Part shown: positions 19,621 through 28,896 of the stretch, in pieces
How the letters are laid out: each line of letters begins with the position of its first letter
Position numbering within the stretch: the stretch's first letter is position 1
Program-made: the position numbers and the translations under genes
NCBI RefSeq assembly: GCF_000308755.1
Contig: NZ_BAGF01000151.1
Coordinates: 121,043-185,042 of the forward strand
Length of the DNA stretch: 64,000 nucleotides
DNA from: Nocardia pneumoniae NBRC 100136
Lineage (GTDB): Bacteria; Actinomycetota; Actinomycetes; Mycobacteriales; Mycobacteriaceae
Direction of reading: 5' to 3'
The notes under the pieces: generated by a model
Database searches by the model: none
Told to the model about the DNA's origin: nothing
What the model saw: the letters and a program-made list of their open reading frames with translations, nothing else

Positions 19621-20253
19621 GTGACCCCGGCGAAGAAGGCGACTCGTCCTCCGACACAGGAACGCGCGAAAGCCACCAGAGAGCATATTCTCGATACTGC
19701 CGCACACCTGTTCGGGGAACACGGGATCGCCAATACCTCGACCAACCGGATCGCCGCCGAGGCCGGGGTGAGCGTCAATACCGTCTACCGGCACTTCGCC
19801 GACCGTGCGGTCATGGTTGACGAACTGCTGCAAAGGCTGCTGGAAAATATCGAACAGCACCTCATCCGCAGCGTGTCCGATTCCGCCGGCAGTACCGTTC
19901 TCGAGCTGGCCATCACGATCCTCGAGTCCATCACCGACGAGCTGGTGGCCAACGCCCCACTGGTGCGGGCGTTGGCGGGAGGGCTGGCCTACTACAACAG
20001 TGGTCTCCCGGAATTCGAACCACGCCTGCGCGCGCTACTGAAAGTCCTGCTGATCCGGGTGCTCGGCCCCGGGAATGAAACAGGCCAGGACGCAAGGGCG
20101 TTCGTTCTGATCAATGTCGGTTTCGCGGCCGCGGTCCGCGCCGCGCTACTCGACGCCGATACCGGCGAGCGCCGCGAAGTCATTGTCATGACCGCACGCC
20201 TGATCGCGGCAGGAGCCGCCGCCGAAATCGTGGCATCGTCGAGCTTCGGATAG
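19621..20253 (+). CDS. TetR-family regulator (paralogue 2 of 3)
   Basis: A 210-aa protein starting at GTG 19621. HTH at residues ~17-62 (REHILDTAAHLFGEHGIANT, TNRIAAEAGVSVNTVYRHF, ADRAVMVDELLQRLLENIEQ). The C-terminal region RALLKVLLIRVLGPGNETGQ matches the equivalent segment in the neighbouring paralogues. It lies 82 bp after paralogue 1 on the same strand and is probably a tandem duplicate. Residues facing the ligand pocket differ much more than the HTH, suggesting similar operators but different effectors (inference). Confidence 0.86.
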   Translation: MTPAKKATRPPTQERAKATREHILDTAAHLFGEHGIANTSTNRIAAEAGVSVNTVYRHFADRAVMVDELLQRLLENIEQHLIRSVSDSAGSTVLELAITILESITDELVANAPLVRALAGGLAYYNSGLPEFEPRLRALLKVLLIRVLGPGNETGQDARAFVLINVGFAAAVRAALLDADTGERREVIVMTARLIAAGAAAEIVASSSFG

Positions 20254-20394
20254 CCCCCACCACTATGAGGCGCCGGAGCTGGCAAACTGTCCGCTCGGCT
20301 GCGTAGCGGTCACATTCAGCGACTGCCACCGCGCGCAAATTTGCTCACGACAGAGGCAGGTAGATGAAGAGGGCGAGTATGTCCGCCTGGCGGT

Positions 20395-21621
20395 TCACAC
20401 GGCGTCGATATGGATATCGGGATGGCTGCGCTTGGTGAACGTGCGGGCGATGAGCGCCGACCGTAGCTGCCACACGCCCGACGTGGTGGTGGGATCGAGT
20501 CCGGTGACTTGGCTGATGCGCCTGAGCCGATAGTCGACGGTGTTGGTGTGGATTTGCAACGAGCGTGCGGTGCGTTGGCGATTGAGATTATTGCTGATAT
20601 AGCTCCGCAGGGTTTGGAACAGTTCGGGATGATCGTCGAGGGAGTCCAGCAGCGACCCGAGAGCTTCACGACCCGGACCCGGCCGGGTCAACTGATACTC
20701 CAGCGCCATATCGGCGAAACGGTACAGGCCGGGGGCACATCGCAGCCGCCGCACCATGTCGAGCAATTCGTGAGCGCGATCGGCCGCACCGGGCACTTCA
20801 GTGGCCGACGCCGTGACAACGACCGCTGTCACCGGTACGCGAGCGGCCGCCGACAACTGGGCGAGCAGTTCGTCGAGGCGCTCATCGCTCAGCGTCGCAG
20901 TCGGGATCAGGATCGTCCCACCGACCACACTGAGCAGCGCGAGTGCGTGCTCGCCGCAGCGAGTAGCGAGTTCGGCCTGCAGGCGGCGCAGTTTACGGCG
21001 GGCGACGACCTTGCCGTCGAGCATCGGATGCTGCTCGTCCGGGTGGTTCGCAACCTCTACTGCCAGAACCGAATACTCCTCGGCGATGGCTACTCCGTCT
21101 GCGCGGACCATTGCGGCGGTGGTGTATCCCCCCAGCAGCGCGGAGGTCAGCGTGTGAACGGCGGTGTGATGTTCACTGACCGCCGCCTTGGACTCACGGG
21201 CATAAGCGCGGGCGACAGTGGCGCTCATGATGTCGAGCATCTCCACAACCAGTTTCATGCCGTCCACCAGACTGGCGTAGTCCTTCACCGTCCCGTTCGA
21301 GAAGACGAGATCCATACCCAGCTTCAATCCTTCATGGATGGAATGCAGGATCGTGTCGATAGGCACGCCCTCCCGAGCCCACTCGGTTGCCGCATCGGCC
21401 AGCCGACCGGTCTTCGCCGGAATATCTTGCCTGTCCAGCATGCTGACCGACAGTTCGAGGCAGACCCGGGCGACATCGTCGTCGGGCAGCATGGCGGTCG
21501 ACACGTTGTCGATGGAGTATCTGGCCAGCTGCCGAGACACCCCCTGCACGCCCCGTGGGGGTAATGGCATCGGTTCGCCCGAGACGGTCGGTCCATTCCG
21601 AAGTGCTCCGTTGGTTGTCAT
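20395..21621 (-). CDS. PucR/CdaR-type transcriptional regulator
   Basis: A 408-aa protein. The C-terminal HTH_30 of PucR-family activators is clear (ISNNLNRQRTARSLQIHTNT, VDYRLRRISQVTGLDPTT, VWQLRSALIART). The middle carries a GGDEF-like/CdaR region (LLAQLSAAARVPVTAVVV) and the N-terminus is a helical sensory region (AREGVPIDTILHSIHEGLKL). ATG 21621 follows GGAAGGGAG. It lies convergent to TetR paralogue 2 and is flanked on the other side by TetR paralogue 3, so it sits inside a cluster of regulators without structural genes. Its regulon is unknown. Confidence 0.84.
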   Translation of the reverse strand: MTTNGALRNGPTVSGEPMPLPPRGVQGVSRQLARYSIDNVSTAMLPDDDVARVCLELSVSMLDRQDIPAKTGRLADAATEWAREGVPIDTILHSIHEGLKLGMDLVFSNGTVKDYASLVDGMKLVVEMLDIMSATVARAYARESKAAVSEHHTAVHTLTSALLGGYTTAAMVRADGVAIAEEYSVLAVEVANHPDEQHPMLDGKVVARRKLRRLQAELATRCGEHALALLSVVGGTILIPTATLSDERLDELLAQLSAAARVPVTAVVVTASATEVPGAADRAHELLDMVRRLRCAPGLYRFADMALEYQLTRPGPGREALGSLLDSLDDHPELFQTLRSYISNNLNRQRTARSLQIHTNTVDYRLRRISQVTGLDPTTTSGVWQLRSALIARTFTKRSHPDIHIDAV

Positions 21622-22257
21622 CGTCGACTCCCTTCCGCCCAGTTGCTGCGGCTCTACTGGCCGATGGTGCGCTCGGCCGCCGCGCACGACCGAACTCCCA
21701 CGGCGAACGCATTCGACCTGCGCTCCAAGATCGGTTGGTCCAACGATAAGAGGCTCCCGAACTCACGTTCCACTCTTCTTTGCCCCACCTCTCGATGTCG
21801 GCGCATCACGGCGTCAACCTGCGGCGGAAGGCCATTCGTCACAGCGTTCGAATAAAATCTGGATGGTTGCGCGCCACGATTGCTCACTTTTTGCGGTAGC
21901 TTTCGAACATCGAGCACGCAGTGAACATCGGCTAGGCGTCGGGCGATGCCGCTGCCACTGGATCCAGCTCGTGGACGCCCACTCGCCACAGTCCGATCAG
22001 GGCGGAATGCCCGATTCGGCACCGACCACAGATCGTTTATCGGATCGCAGAAGATCGAGCGGTTGAGAATGAACGCCGTTGGAGGGATTTGTCGCCATGC
22101 CACGAGCCTCGGACATAGCGCTCGAAGAGCGCGGTGAACTGGTGCGCACACCAACCTGCGAGTGCGGCCGGACCCGGCCACCTTCAATTCCCGGCTGTTC
22201 GACACGCACTCCCGGGGCTACTCGCAGGACGCGCTGACACAGTCCTGGCCGCAGGGC
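21622..22257. other. Intergenic region upstream of the PucR-type gene
   Basis: About 640 bp between the start of the PucR-type gene and the end of TetR paralogue 3, both leftward. Several reading frames up to about 180 codons occur but none has a recognisable family, a ribosome site or coherent codon use. It should contain the promoter of the PucR-type gene. Confidence 0.4.
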
Positions 22258-22920
22258 TCAGGGTAGCGACCTCAGTCGAGCTGACCGAACTTCAGTTTCG
22301 AGCCATGCGCCGATCATCTGAGCGGTCATCGCGATGGCCTCGCGGCGTTTGTGGTCGTCGACCTCCAGGGCCGTTGTGCGCAGCACCGCCGCGAAGCCGA
22401 TATTGATCAGCACGTATGCCATCACGTCATGCTTGTGATCGTCTCCTGGACCGAGGAGCTGGATCAACAGCACTTTGACCAGCGGGCGCAGACGCAGTTC
22501 GAACTCGGGAATGCGGCTGCCATGGGATTGCGTTTCGCCGCCCAGCGCGCGCACCAGATGCGCGTTGGCGACCAACTCTTCGGCTAACAGATCCAGCATC
22601 TCAGTGGATATCCTCGGAAACGAGGGGTGCAGCTGGGTAATCGGGCGCTGCGACAAGTCGGACACCCAGTGTGTGAAGCGCCGCTCCGCGATTTCGAGAA
22701 GGCGCTCGAGCAGCTCATCGACGATCGCGGTCCGATCGGGGAAGTACCGGTAGACCGTGCCGATACTCAAGCCGGCCTCCGCCGCGATCCGGTTCGTCGA
22801 GGTTTCAGCGATTCCACACTCACCGAACAACCGCGCCGCGGTGTCGAGTATCCGCTCCCTCGTTTCCTTCGCACGCCGCTGGGTGGGACGAGGGCGCTGT
22901 CGGGCGGCCTTGTGCGGCAT
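22258..22920 (-). CDS. TetR-family regulator (paralogue 3 of 3)
   Basis: A 220-aa protein with HTH RERILDTAARLFGECGIAET, TNRIAAEAGLSIGTVYRYF, PDRTAIVDELLERLLEIAER. The segment VKVLLIQLLGPGDDHKHDVM is nearly the same as in paralogue 1. It is oriented opposite to paralogues 1 and 2 and divergently from the AarF/UbiB-type kinase gene, with about 175 bp between the two starts. In that spacer GAGC-TTT-GCTC (22949-22959) is a small inverted repeat that could be an operator. It may therefore regulate the kinase gene, itself, or both. Confidence 0.86.
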   Translation of the reverse strand: MPHKAARQRPRPTQRRAKETRERILDTAARLFGECGIAETSTNRIAAEAGLSIGTVYRYFPDRTAIVDELLERLLEIAERRFTHWVSDLSQRPITQLHPSFPRISTEMLDLLAEELVANAHLVRALGGETQSHGSRIPEFELRLRPLVKVLLIQLLGPGDDHKHDVMAYVLINIGFAAVLRTTALEVDDHKRREAIAMTAQMIGAWLETEVRSARLRSLP

Positions 22921-23095
22921 GACACTTCCCTGTCGTCGGACTGAAAAAGAGCTTTGCTCACTTCACCTTCAGCTGTCGATTATCACTGCCGCGTGTTGTA
23001 AGTTGTTAGACCGTTGAATCGACGGCCCACGTTGCGGGAACGGCCGGCTCCAGCGGTACGCGATACAGGTCATGGGTCGGCCCACGGAGGTGCTG

Positions 23096-24493
23096 ATGGC
23101 GGGCGGTCAGCTGCCCAGAGGTCGACTGGTGCGGGGCACTCGGCTGGGCCGACTCGTCGCCGGGCAAGCTGCGCGTGGAGTAGGGACCCGGTTGTCTATG
23201 ATCGGCCGGCCGGACCAAGCCCGGCAGATACTCGCCGAGAGGTCCGCTCTGCAAGCCGCGCAGCAAATGGTCACAGTGCTCGGCGGCATGAAGGGCGCGG
23301 CGATGAAGCTGGGCCAGATGCTGTCGGTTCTCGATGTCGACCTCGTTCCCGAGTCCCACCGTGAACTGTTTCGGGTGAGGCTGGCCGAACTTCGAGATCG
23401 CGCACCGGAGGTTCCGTTCAGTGCGATGCGGAAGGTCATCGAGGCTGATCTGGGACCGGTGTCGCGAGTATTCGCCGATTTCGAGGAGACACCGGTGGCC
23501 GCAGCCTCGATCGGCCAGGTGTATCGGGCGAGATTGCGTGACGGGCGCATGGTCGCGGTGAAGGTGAAATACCCCGGTGTGGACGAGGCTGTCCAGGCCG
23601 ACATGCGTAACTTGCAGTTGTTCGCCAAGCTGTGGAGATCCGTGCTGCCGAGCGCGGCCGACGCCGCCGTGCTGGACGAGATCGCACGCAACGTCGGCGG
23701 TGAACTCGACTACCTGCGCGAAGCGCGGACTCAGCACGAAGTCGCCTCGCGCTTCCACGAACATCCTTTCATCACCGTGCCCGACAGCGTCGAAGAACAC
23801 TGCACGCACCACGTTCTTGTGACAGAGTTCGTCGAAGGAAGTTCCTTCCAAGAGATTCAGGCTCTGCCTGAGGCCGACCGAGCCCGGATCGGTGAGCTGA
23901 TCTACCGCTTCTACATCGGTTCGCTGTTCTCCGACTACGAGTTCTGCGGTGACCCGCATCCCGGCAACATCCTTCTGGACGGGGGCGGTCGCCTCGCCTT
24001 CGTGGATTTCGGGCTCTATTACCGGATGAACCCCGCGGACGCCGAGTTCGAGCGTGCATCCCTGCTCGCCGCCGGGGAACACCGGGCCGAGGATCTGTAC
24101 CAGGCGTGGGTCGGCCGCGGCATCATCGACCCGGACGCGGGCGTCACACCGCAGGAATGCCTGGAGTACGTCTGGGCAGCTTCGGGTTGGCAGTTGCTCG
24201 ACGAGGAGATCACGATCACCCCCGAACTCGCCACCGCGGCAGTGGTACTCGCCGTCGATCCGAGGGCGGACGAATTCCGCGGTATGCGGCATCAACTGCT
24301 TCCAGCTGAGCACGTGTTCTCCAAGCGTGCGGAGTTGTTCACCTTCGCCGCACTCGGCCAGCTCGAGACGACCAACAATTGGCATCGACTGGCCCGTGAA
24401 TGGCTCTACGGCGAGCCCCCGACAACCGAGATCGGGCGGGCAACAGCACGGTGGCGAGCCGGGCGACTGTCGCGACCTCCTACCCACCGCTGA
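23096..24493 (+). CDS. AarF/UbiB (ABC1/ADCK) family atypical kinase
   Basis: A 465-aa protein with the full ABC1 signature: KLGQ (71-74, the KxGQ element), the Ala-rich loop VAAASIGQVYRARL (about 134-147) that replaces a normal P-loop, the VAIK-type Lys in MVAVKVKYPG (Lys156), catalytic-loop CGDPHPGNILLDGG and metal-binding FVDFGLYY. Such proteins are atypical kinases or ATPases linked to isoprenoid quinone and lipid metabolism. ATG 23096 is preferred because GGAGG lies 5 bases upstream; ATG 23072 is in frame without a site. No quinone gene is adjacent, so the partner is unknown. It is divergent from TetR paralogue 3. Confidence 0.86.
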   Translation: MAGGQLPRGRLVRGTRLGRLVAGQAARGVGTRLSMIGRPDQARQILAERSALQAAQQMVTVLGGMKGAAMKLGQMLSVLDVDLVPESHRELFRVRLAELRDRAPEVPFSAMRKVIEADLGPVSRVFADFEETPVAAASIGQVYRARLRDGRMVAVKVKYPGVDEAVQADMRNLQLFAKLWRSVLPSAADAAVLDEIARNVGGELDYLREARTQHEVASRFHEHPFITVPDSVEEHCTHHVLVTEFVEGSSFQEIQALPEADRARIGELIYRFYIGSLFSDYEFCGDPHPGNILLDGGGRLAFVDFGLYYRMNPADAEFERASLLAAGEHRAEDLYQAWVGRGIIDPDAGVTPQECLEYVWAASGWQLLDEEITITPELATAAVVLAVDPRADEFRGMRHQLLPAEHVFSKRAELFTFAALGQLETTNNWHRLAREWLYGEPPTTEIGRATARWRAGRLSRPPTHR

Positions 24494-24832
24494 CCAGGCC
24501 ATCACCGAACTGCGGAGACATTGATCCGCTTCTCGACCCACCTTCACCGATGTTCCCGGCCGACAGACGACGGCGGGCGGTGCCACGCACTCGCGGTGTG
24601 GCACAACGGCGGGGGCAGTGGGGAGATAGTCACGCATAGGAGTCCAGCCCGGACTCCGAAGGGCACCGCCAGGAAACCGCGAAAGCGATGCGATCACCGA
24701 AGCAGATCCGACGAGGCGCGTCGGCCGGAGCACCGCCGTAGCGGTTGGATTCACTCTTTGCAGCGGCGTACACCGCAATTCGGCGGTCGACGTGTGGTCG
24801 GGATGGTGTTGCCATCACCATGGGGCACGAGT
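24494..24832. other. Intergenic region, convergent
   Basis: About 340 bp between the 3' ends of the convergent kinase and SulP-carbonic anhydrase genes. No gene or clear terminator hairpin was identified. Confidence 0.45.
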
Positions 24833-27088
24833 TCATCGGACGGACCGGCGAACTCGCCCCCGACCGGTCACCATGACCGGTTCGGTGACCCGGTCAGTGA
24901 ATTCGTTGACGCCGTCGGTGGTGATCTCGAGCATGCAGGCGGTGGAGATGTCGAAGAACAGGCCCGATACCGTCAGGCCGCGGGCAGCCGCGGCCTGACG
25001 GATCACCGGGTGGCGTTGCAGAATCTCGAGCTGAACGGCGACGTTGACCATGCTCAGCTGGGCGGTTTCGTCATAACCCGCGGCCGCCGCGGACGCCCGC
25101 ACCGGGTGCCCGGCACGGTAGGCATCCAGGCTCGGGCGGGCATGGGCGAGCCAGTTGTCCAGTCCCGGTCCGGTGGAGGTGCCGGTTAGCAAGGCCTGCA
25201 TGGCGCCGCAGGAGGAATGGCCGCACACCACCACGTCGCGCACCTTCAGGTGGTCCACCGCGAAGGACAGGGCCGCCTCGATCGAGGCGTCCGATCCGTC
25301 GGCGGGGTGCAGGTTGCCGACGTTGCGGACGGTGAAGAGGTCACCAGGACCGCTATTGGTGATCACATTGGGCACGATGCGCGAGTCGGCACAGGTGAGA
25401 AACAGCGAGTGCGGATCTTGCCGGTCACGCAGCTGATCCAGGTGCGGCCGGATCACGTGGGCGTGGCTGCGATGGTAGGCGACCACTCCCGCTGCGACCG
25501 CGTCGCCGCTGCGCTCGCGCCACGGGCCGAGTACCTCGTCGAGCATGCCGCGTGCCCGGCCGCGCCGAGGTGGTCCGGTCATGGCGTGTTCCATGCGCGC
25601 GGTACCGATCTCGACGAATTCCACAGCGCCACCCGTACTTTCGTGCTGGCGAGTCCAGTCGTGGATGGCCTCGTAGCCGGCGTGGTCGAGGAAGTCGACG
25701 GTCAGCTCGACAAGTACGTCGGTGCCGGTCGGCACCATGGCCAGCTTCTTGGTCAGCTTCGGCAATGCCAGGAACGTGCACGTGCCCTCGACCCGGACGA
25801 TCCAGCGGTCGGTGCCTGGCATCGGTGCGACCTGCATCGATACCTTCACCACTCGCCACAGCAGCATCGCGAACGCCATAGCCAAGCCGATCAGCACGCC
25901 CTCGAGCAGGTTCAGGAACACCACGCTGACCATGGTCACCGCGTATACCGCCAGGTCGCCGGTGCGATGGGCGAGCTGGATGTGGGCCAGCTTCACCAGC
26001 TGGACGCCCACCACGATGAGCAACCCGGCCAGTGCGGACTTCGGGACCTGCTGCACGACGCCGACGAGCGCGAGGGAGAACACCAAAATCCATACGCCGT
26101 GCAGAATCGCCGAGGACTGGGTGCGCGCACCGGCGGCCACGTTGGTGGAGCTGCGCACGATCACGCCCGTGACCGGAAGTCCACCGAGCATGCCGGAGGC
26201 CATGTTGGCCGTGCCCTGAGCCATCAGCTCGCGGTCGAAGTCGGTGCGCTTGCCGGTGTGCAGCTTGTCCACGGCCACCGCCGACAGCAGACTCTCCACA
26301 CTGGCGATCAAGGCGATCGTAAGCACCGCCAGCGCTACTCCGCCCCAGTTGCCGCTGGGCAGGGCGGGCAGGCCGATGGCGTCGAACAGCGAGCTGTCGA
26401 TCTTGATACGGTCCGGATCACCAGGCAGCGCCAGCGACAGCACCGTACCCACCAGCACCGCGACCAACGGGCCCGGGATCAGGCGCACCTTCTCGGGCAC
26501 CCGGCGCCAGGCGACGATGATGCCGATGACGATCGCGCCGATGACGAAGTCGTCACCGTGCGCGTTCAGCAGCTGGCCGGGGAGTTCGGTGATGTTCTCG
26601 GAGGCCGAGCTGCGCGACGACCCGCCCAGCAACACATGCACCTGCTGCAGCGCGATGGTGACACCGATACCGGCGAGCATGGCATGCACGACGACCGGCG
26701 CTATCGCCAGCGCGGCGCGCGCGATCCGGCTCAATCCGAACACGATCTGCAACAGGCCGGCCGCTGCGGTGATGAAACAGGTGGTCTTCCAGCCGAACTC
26801 GTGGATGGTCTCGGCGACCACCACGGTGAGGCCGGCCGCAGGCCCGCTGACCTGTAGCGGGCTCCCACCGAGGAACCCGACCACGATGCCGCCCACAGCG
26901 GCCGCGATCAGGCCGGCGGCAATCGGAGCGTCCGAGGCGATGGCGATGCCCAGCGACAGCGGCAGGGCGACAAGGAACACCACGATCGAGGCGGGCAGAT
27001 CATGGCGGGAGATCGACGAAAGCCGATCGGACCAAAGGCTCCCCGGTGGAGCGGCCGATACACGGGTCGCATCGGTGTCGGTGGACAT
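24833..27088 (-). CDS. SulP-family anion permease fused to beta-carbonic anhydrase
   Basis: A 751-aa fusion. Residues about 25-420 form a SulP/SLC26 permease with about 10-12 hydrophobic segments and the family motif FLGGSPLQVSGPAAGLTVVV. A STAS-like stretch follows (TDVLVELTVDFLDHAGYEAI). Residues about 530-751 are a beta-carbonic anhydrase with zinc ligands in CADSR (Cys near 565) and GHSSCG (His and Cys near 618-622). The Asp and Arg of the CxDxR dyad are both present, so the enzyme looks active. The same fusion occurs in mycobacteria (Rv3273), where it is linked to bicarbonate handling. AAGGAGA precedes the ATG at 27088. Confidence 0.9.
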   Translation of the reverse strand: MSTDTDATRVSAAPPGSLWSDRLSSISRHDLPASIVVFLVALPLSLGIAIASDAPIAAGLIAAAVGGIVVGFLGGSPLQVSGPAAGLTVVVAETIHEFGWKTTCFITAAAGLLQIVFGLSRIARAALAIAPVVVHAMLAGIGVTIALQQVHVLLGGSSRSSASENITELPGQLLNAHGDDFVIGAIVIGIIVAWRRVPEKVRLIPGPLVAVLVGTVLSLALPGDPDRIKIDSSLFDAIGLPALPSGNWGGVALAVLTIALIASVESLLSAVAVDKLHTGKRTDFDRELMAQGTANMASGMLGGLPVTGVIVRSSTNVAAGARTQSSAILHGVWILVFSLALVGVVQQVPKSALAGLLIVVGVQLVKLAHIQLAHRTGDLAVYAVTMVSVVFLNLLEGVLIGLAMAFAMLLWRVVKVSMQVAPMPGTDRWIVRVEGTCTFLALPKLTKKLAMVPTGTDVLVELTVDFLDHAGYEAIHDWTRQHESTGGAVEFVEIGTARMEHAMTGPPRRGRARGMLDEVLGPWRERSGDAVAAGVVAYHRSHAHVIRPHLDQLRDRQDPHSLFLTCADSRIVPNVITNSGPGDLFTVRNVGNLHPADGSDASIEAALSFAVDHLKVRDVVVCGHSSCGAMQALLTGTSTGPGLDNWLAHARPSLDAYRAGHPVRASAAAAGYDETAQLSMVNVAVQLEILQRHPVIRQAAAARGLTVSGLFFDISTACMLEITTDGVNEFTDRVTEPVMVTGRGRVRRSVR

Positions 27089-27677
27089 ATTTCTCCTTCA
27101 CCAGGCCTACAGGCCGGTCCGGTCGGTCGAACATTTCTCCAGGCATCGAAAGCAGCCGCGGAACGACGACGGTTCCGAGATATCAGTGTCCGGCAGCCTC
27201 TCCAGCATGGGGAGTTTCGGATCTCAACGTACTGGCAATAGCGAAGCGAAAAACGGGACGAACGAATGTTTGTGACCGGCACTATTTCGAGGGGCAGCGT
27301 CTTCCTCGGCTTCACAGCGTCCACCGGGAAAATTTGCTTCAGAAATGAGTTTCCTGCGACGGCGGGCACGCCGCTGTACATGGGTTTCCGACAGCGCGGG
27401 GAACGGGTGTAGCACGACAGGCACTCATGGTCGACGTCGGCGTATCCGATGCCGGGCGACGAACTGCCACAAGCAATGAGCAGCGCTATCGTGTGCATTC
27501 GGGTCACAGTTAGTGTTGATGCCACTGGTTACTGTGATGATCTACGACGACTCCGGAAAGAGTTGATCTAGAAATCCAAATTCTGGAAAACGACATGCAA
27601 GGACCCTCGAGTTCGTGATCTGATCGTTCCGTCCCGAACCCGGGAAATTCCCCATGAACACGACTGAGGATGACTGT
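27089..27677. other. Intergenic region between divergent SulP-CA and small secreted gene
   Basis: About 590 bp, lower in GC than the flanking genes, holding the promoters of both divergent genes. No additional gene is supported. One inverted repeat (27504-27537) is listed separately. Confidence 0.45.
27504..27537. promoter_or_regulatory. Inverted repeat, possible operator
   Basis: TCACAGT (27504-27510) and ACTGTGA (27531-27537) are perfect 7-bp inverted arms separated by 20 bp; the arms extend imperfectly inward (TAGTG against CACTGG). It lies 140 bp upstream of the small secreted protein gene and about 415 bp upstream of the SulP gene start. The geometry fits a dimeric repressor or activator site, but no regulator can be assigned. 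Confidence 0.3.
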
Positions 27678-27860
27678 ATGAACTCGAGAATTATCCGCCC
27701 GCTCGCCGTCGTCGCATTCGCGCTGTCCGCCACCGCCCTCGGTGTCGGCACAGCCTCAGCGGATGCGCCCGCGGCCACCCCCGTTACGGGCTCGGTGGAA
27801 TTGTGTATTCCCATCCCCCTTGGCTCGGCCGAGAACACCTTCTGCCTGCCTATCGGCTAG
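27678..27860 (+). CDS. Small secreted peptide (signal peptide plus ~32-aa mature part)
   Basis: A 60-aa product. Basic N-terminus MNSRIIRP, a hydrophobic core (LAVVAFALSATALGVG) and the cleavage site ASA|DAP after residue 28 form a clear Sec signal peptide. The predicted mature peptide is only about 32 residues and carries two Cys (43 and 56) that could form a disulphide. GAGG lies 7 bases upstream of the ATG at 27678; an earlier ATG at 27654 has no site. Short exported proteins of this kind are frequent and uncharacterised in Nocardia-type genomes; function unknown. Confidence 0.7.
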   Translation: MNSRIIRPLAVVAFALSATALGVGTASADAPAATPVTGSVELCIPIPLGSAENTFCLPIG

Positions 27861-28284
27861 TCCGGGCGCACTCGGCGGTGGCGACACCCTTCATGGTGCG
27901 CACGACTCCGCGCTTCCAGTTCGGAGTCGTCACCGCCCGCACCCTGCGCGCCAAGGTCGGCCTGGAGTTTGTTGAGCGGGCACCGGAGGGGTTGCATGCT
28001 GCGGCACCATCCCGCCAGGGCGGGTGCCGCAGAGCCGGGCCAGCGCCGGGATCAGGCGAACAGCCCGGACGTCGGGCCGTGTTCATGCACGGCGACCCCT
28101 CCGGTGCCCTCGACGCCTGCGCAATCGCCGAGCGCGGATCAGGGGCTTGCCGGCCTGTGGCGGATCGAAATAAGAACCATGCCAATATCGCCATTAGTGA
28201 CGCAAAAGTTCAGGCAGGCTGATGGGCTTTGCACGGCCATCGTCGCCTATGGATCGCTACCGATCAGTAAGTTAGGAGTTGTAC
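27861..28284. other. Intergenic region with a strong hairpin
   Basis: About 420 bp between the secreted peptide gene and the marR gene. No gene is supported. It contains the hairpin listed at 28001-28030 and the ribosome site of the marR gene (GGAG at 28275). Confidence 0.45.
28001..28030. terminator. GC-rich hairpin, possible terminator
   Basis: GCGGCACC-AT-CCCGCC pairs with GGCGGG-TGCCGC around a 2-base AG apex, giving a stem of about 12 pairs with a small bulge. No T-run follows, which is common for actinobacterial terminators. It lies 140 bp after the stop of the secreted peptide gene. It could instead be a regulatory stem. Confidence 0.4.
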
Positions 28285-28731
28285 GTGAGCGTTGATACCG
28301 CAGACGCCACAGCACTGTCCACCACGGCGGCGCGCCTGCGCACTGCGCTGACCGTGATTTTGCGCCGCGCCCGGAGAGATCCCCATGAGCGTCAATTGTC
28401 CCCGACGCAATGGGCAGTGCTGGGACGCCTGCATCGATGCGGAGCCATGGCCGCCGTCGATCTGGCTCGCCTGGAGATGTTGCGCCCGCAGACGATGCGC
28501 AACGTCGTCGACGGGTTACGAGATCAGGGGCTGATTGTCGGCTTGCGCGACCCGATCGACGGACGCCGCGTGAACCTGATGCTCACCGATGAAGGTCGGG
28601 CCTGGGTTGGCGGGCAGCGGGCACCACTGAACAATGCTCTCGCGCAAATCATGTCGGAAAGCCTGCCATCCGGCGAACTTCATAAGGTGGTCGAAGCGCT
28701 GGATTTGTTGGAGAGAATTGCCTACGGGTGA
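28285..28731 (+). CDS. MarR-family regulator
   Basis: A 148-aa winged-helix protein: LSPTQWAVLGRLHRCGAMAA (helices 1-3), VDLARLEMLRPQTMRNVVDG (recognition helix) and LRDPIDGRRVNLMLTDEGR (wing with the family DxR-type motif). Start taken as GTG 28285 with GGAG 6 bases upstream; a TTG at 28279 is less likely. It has no clear partner gene: the only downstream feature is the decayed fdhD remnant on the other strand. It probably responds to a phenolic or oxidative signal, as family members do, but nothing here shows which. Confidence 0.82.
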   Translation: MSVDTADATALSTTAARLRTALTVILRRARRDPHERQLSPTQWAVLGRLHRCGAMAAVDLARLEMLRPQTMRNVVDGLRDQGLIVGLRDPIDGRRVNLMLTDEGRAWVGGQRAPLNNALAQIMSESLPSGELHKVVEALDLLERIAYG

Positions 28732-28896
28732 TCCCATGGCGAAGGTGTGCGTTTGACGGGCGACAGCATGGGATCGGTTGCTCGATTGAACGGCTGAATC
28801 GGGGTGGGGTGGCCACGGAAGTGCAGGTGGCCGAGCAGCTCGGCCGCGGCGTCGGCGTCGGTCGGCCAGAGTCAGTTATCCGGCGGCAGCGCCGGG

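Noticed and set aside
23006..24778. A 590-codon leftward open frame
   Set aside because: Antisense of the AarF/UbiB kinase gene, which has complete catalytic motifs; the leftward product has no recognisable domain.
25217..26857. A 546-codon rightward open frame
   Set aside because: Antisense of the SulP-carbonic anhydrase fusion; His/Gln-rich and without motifs.
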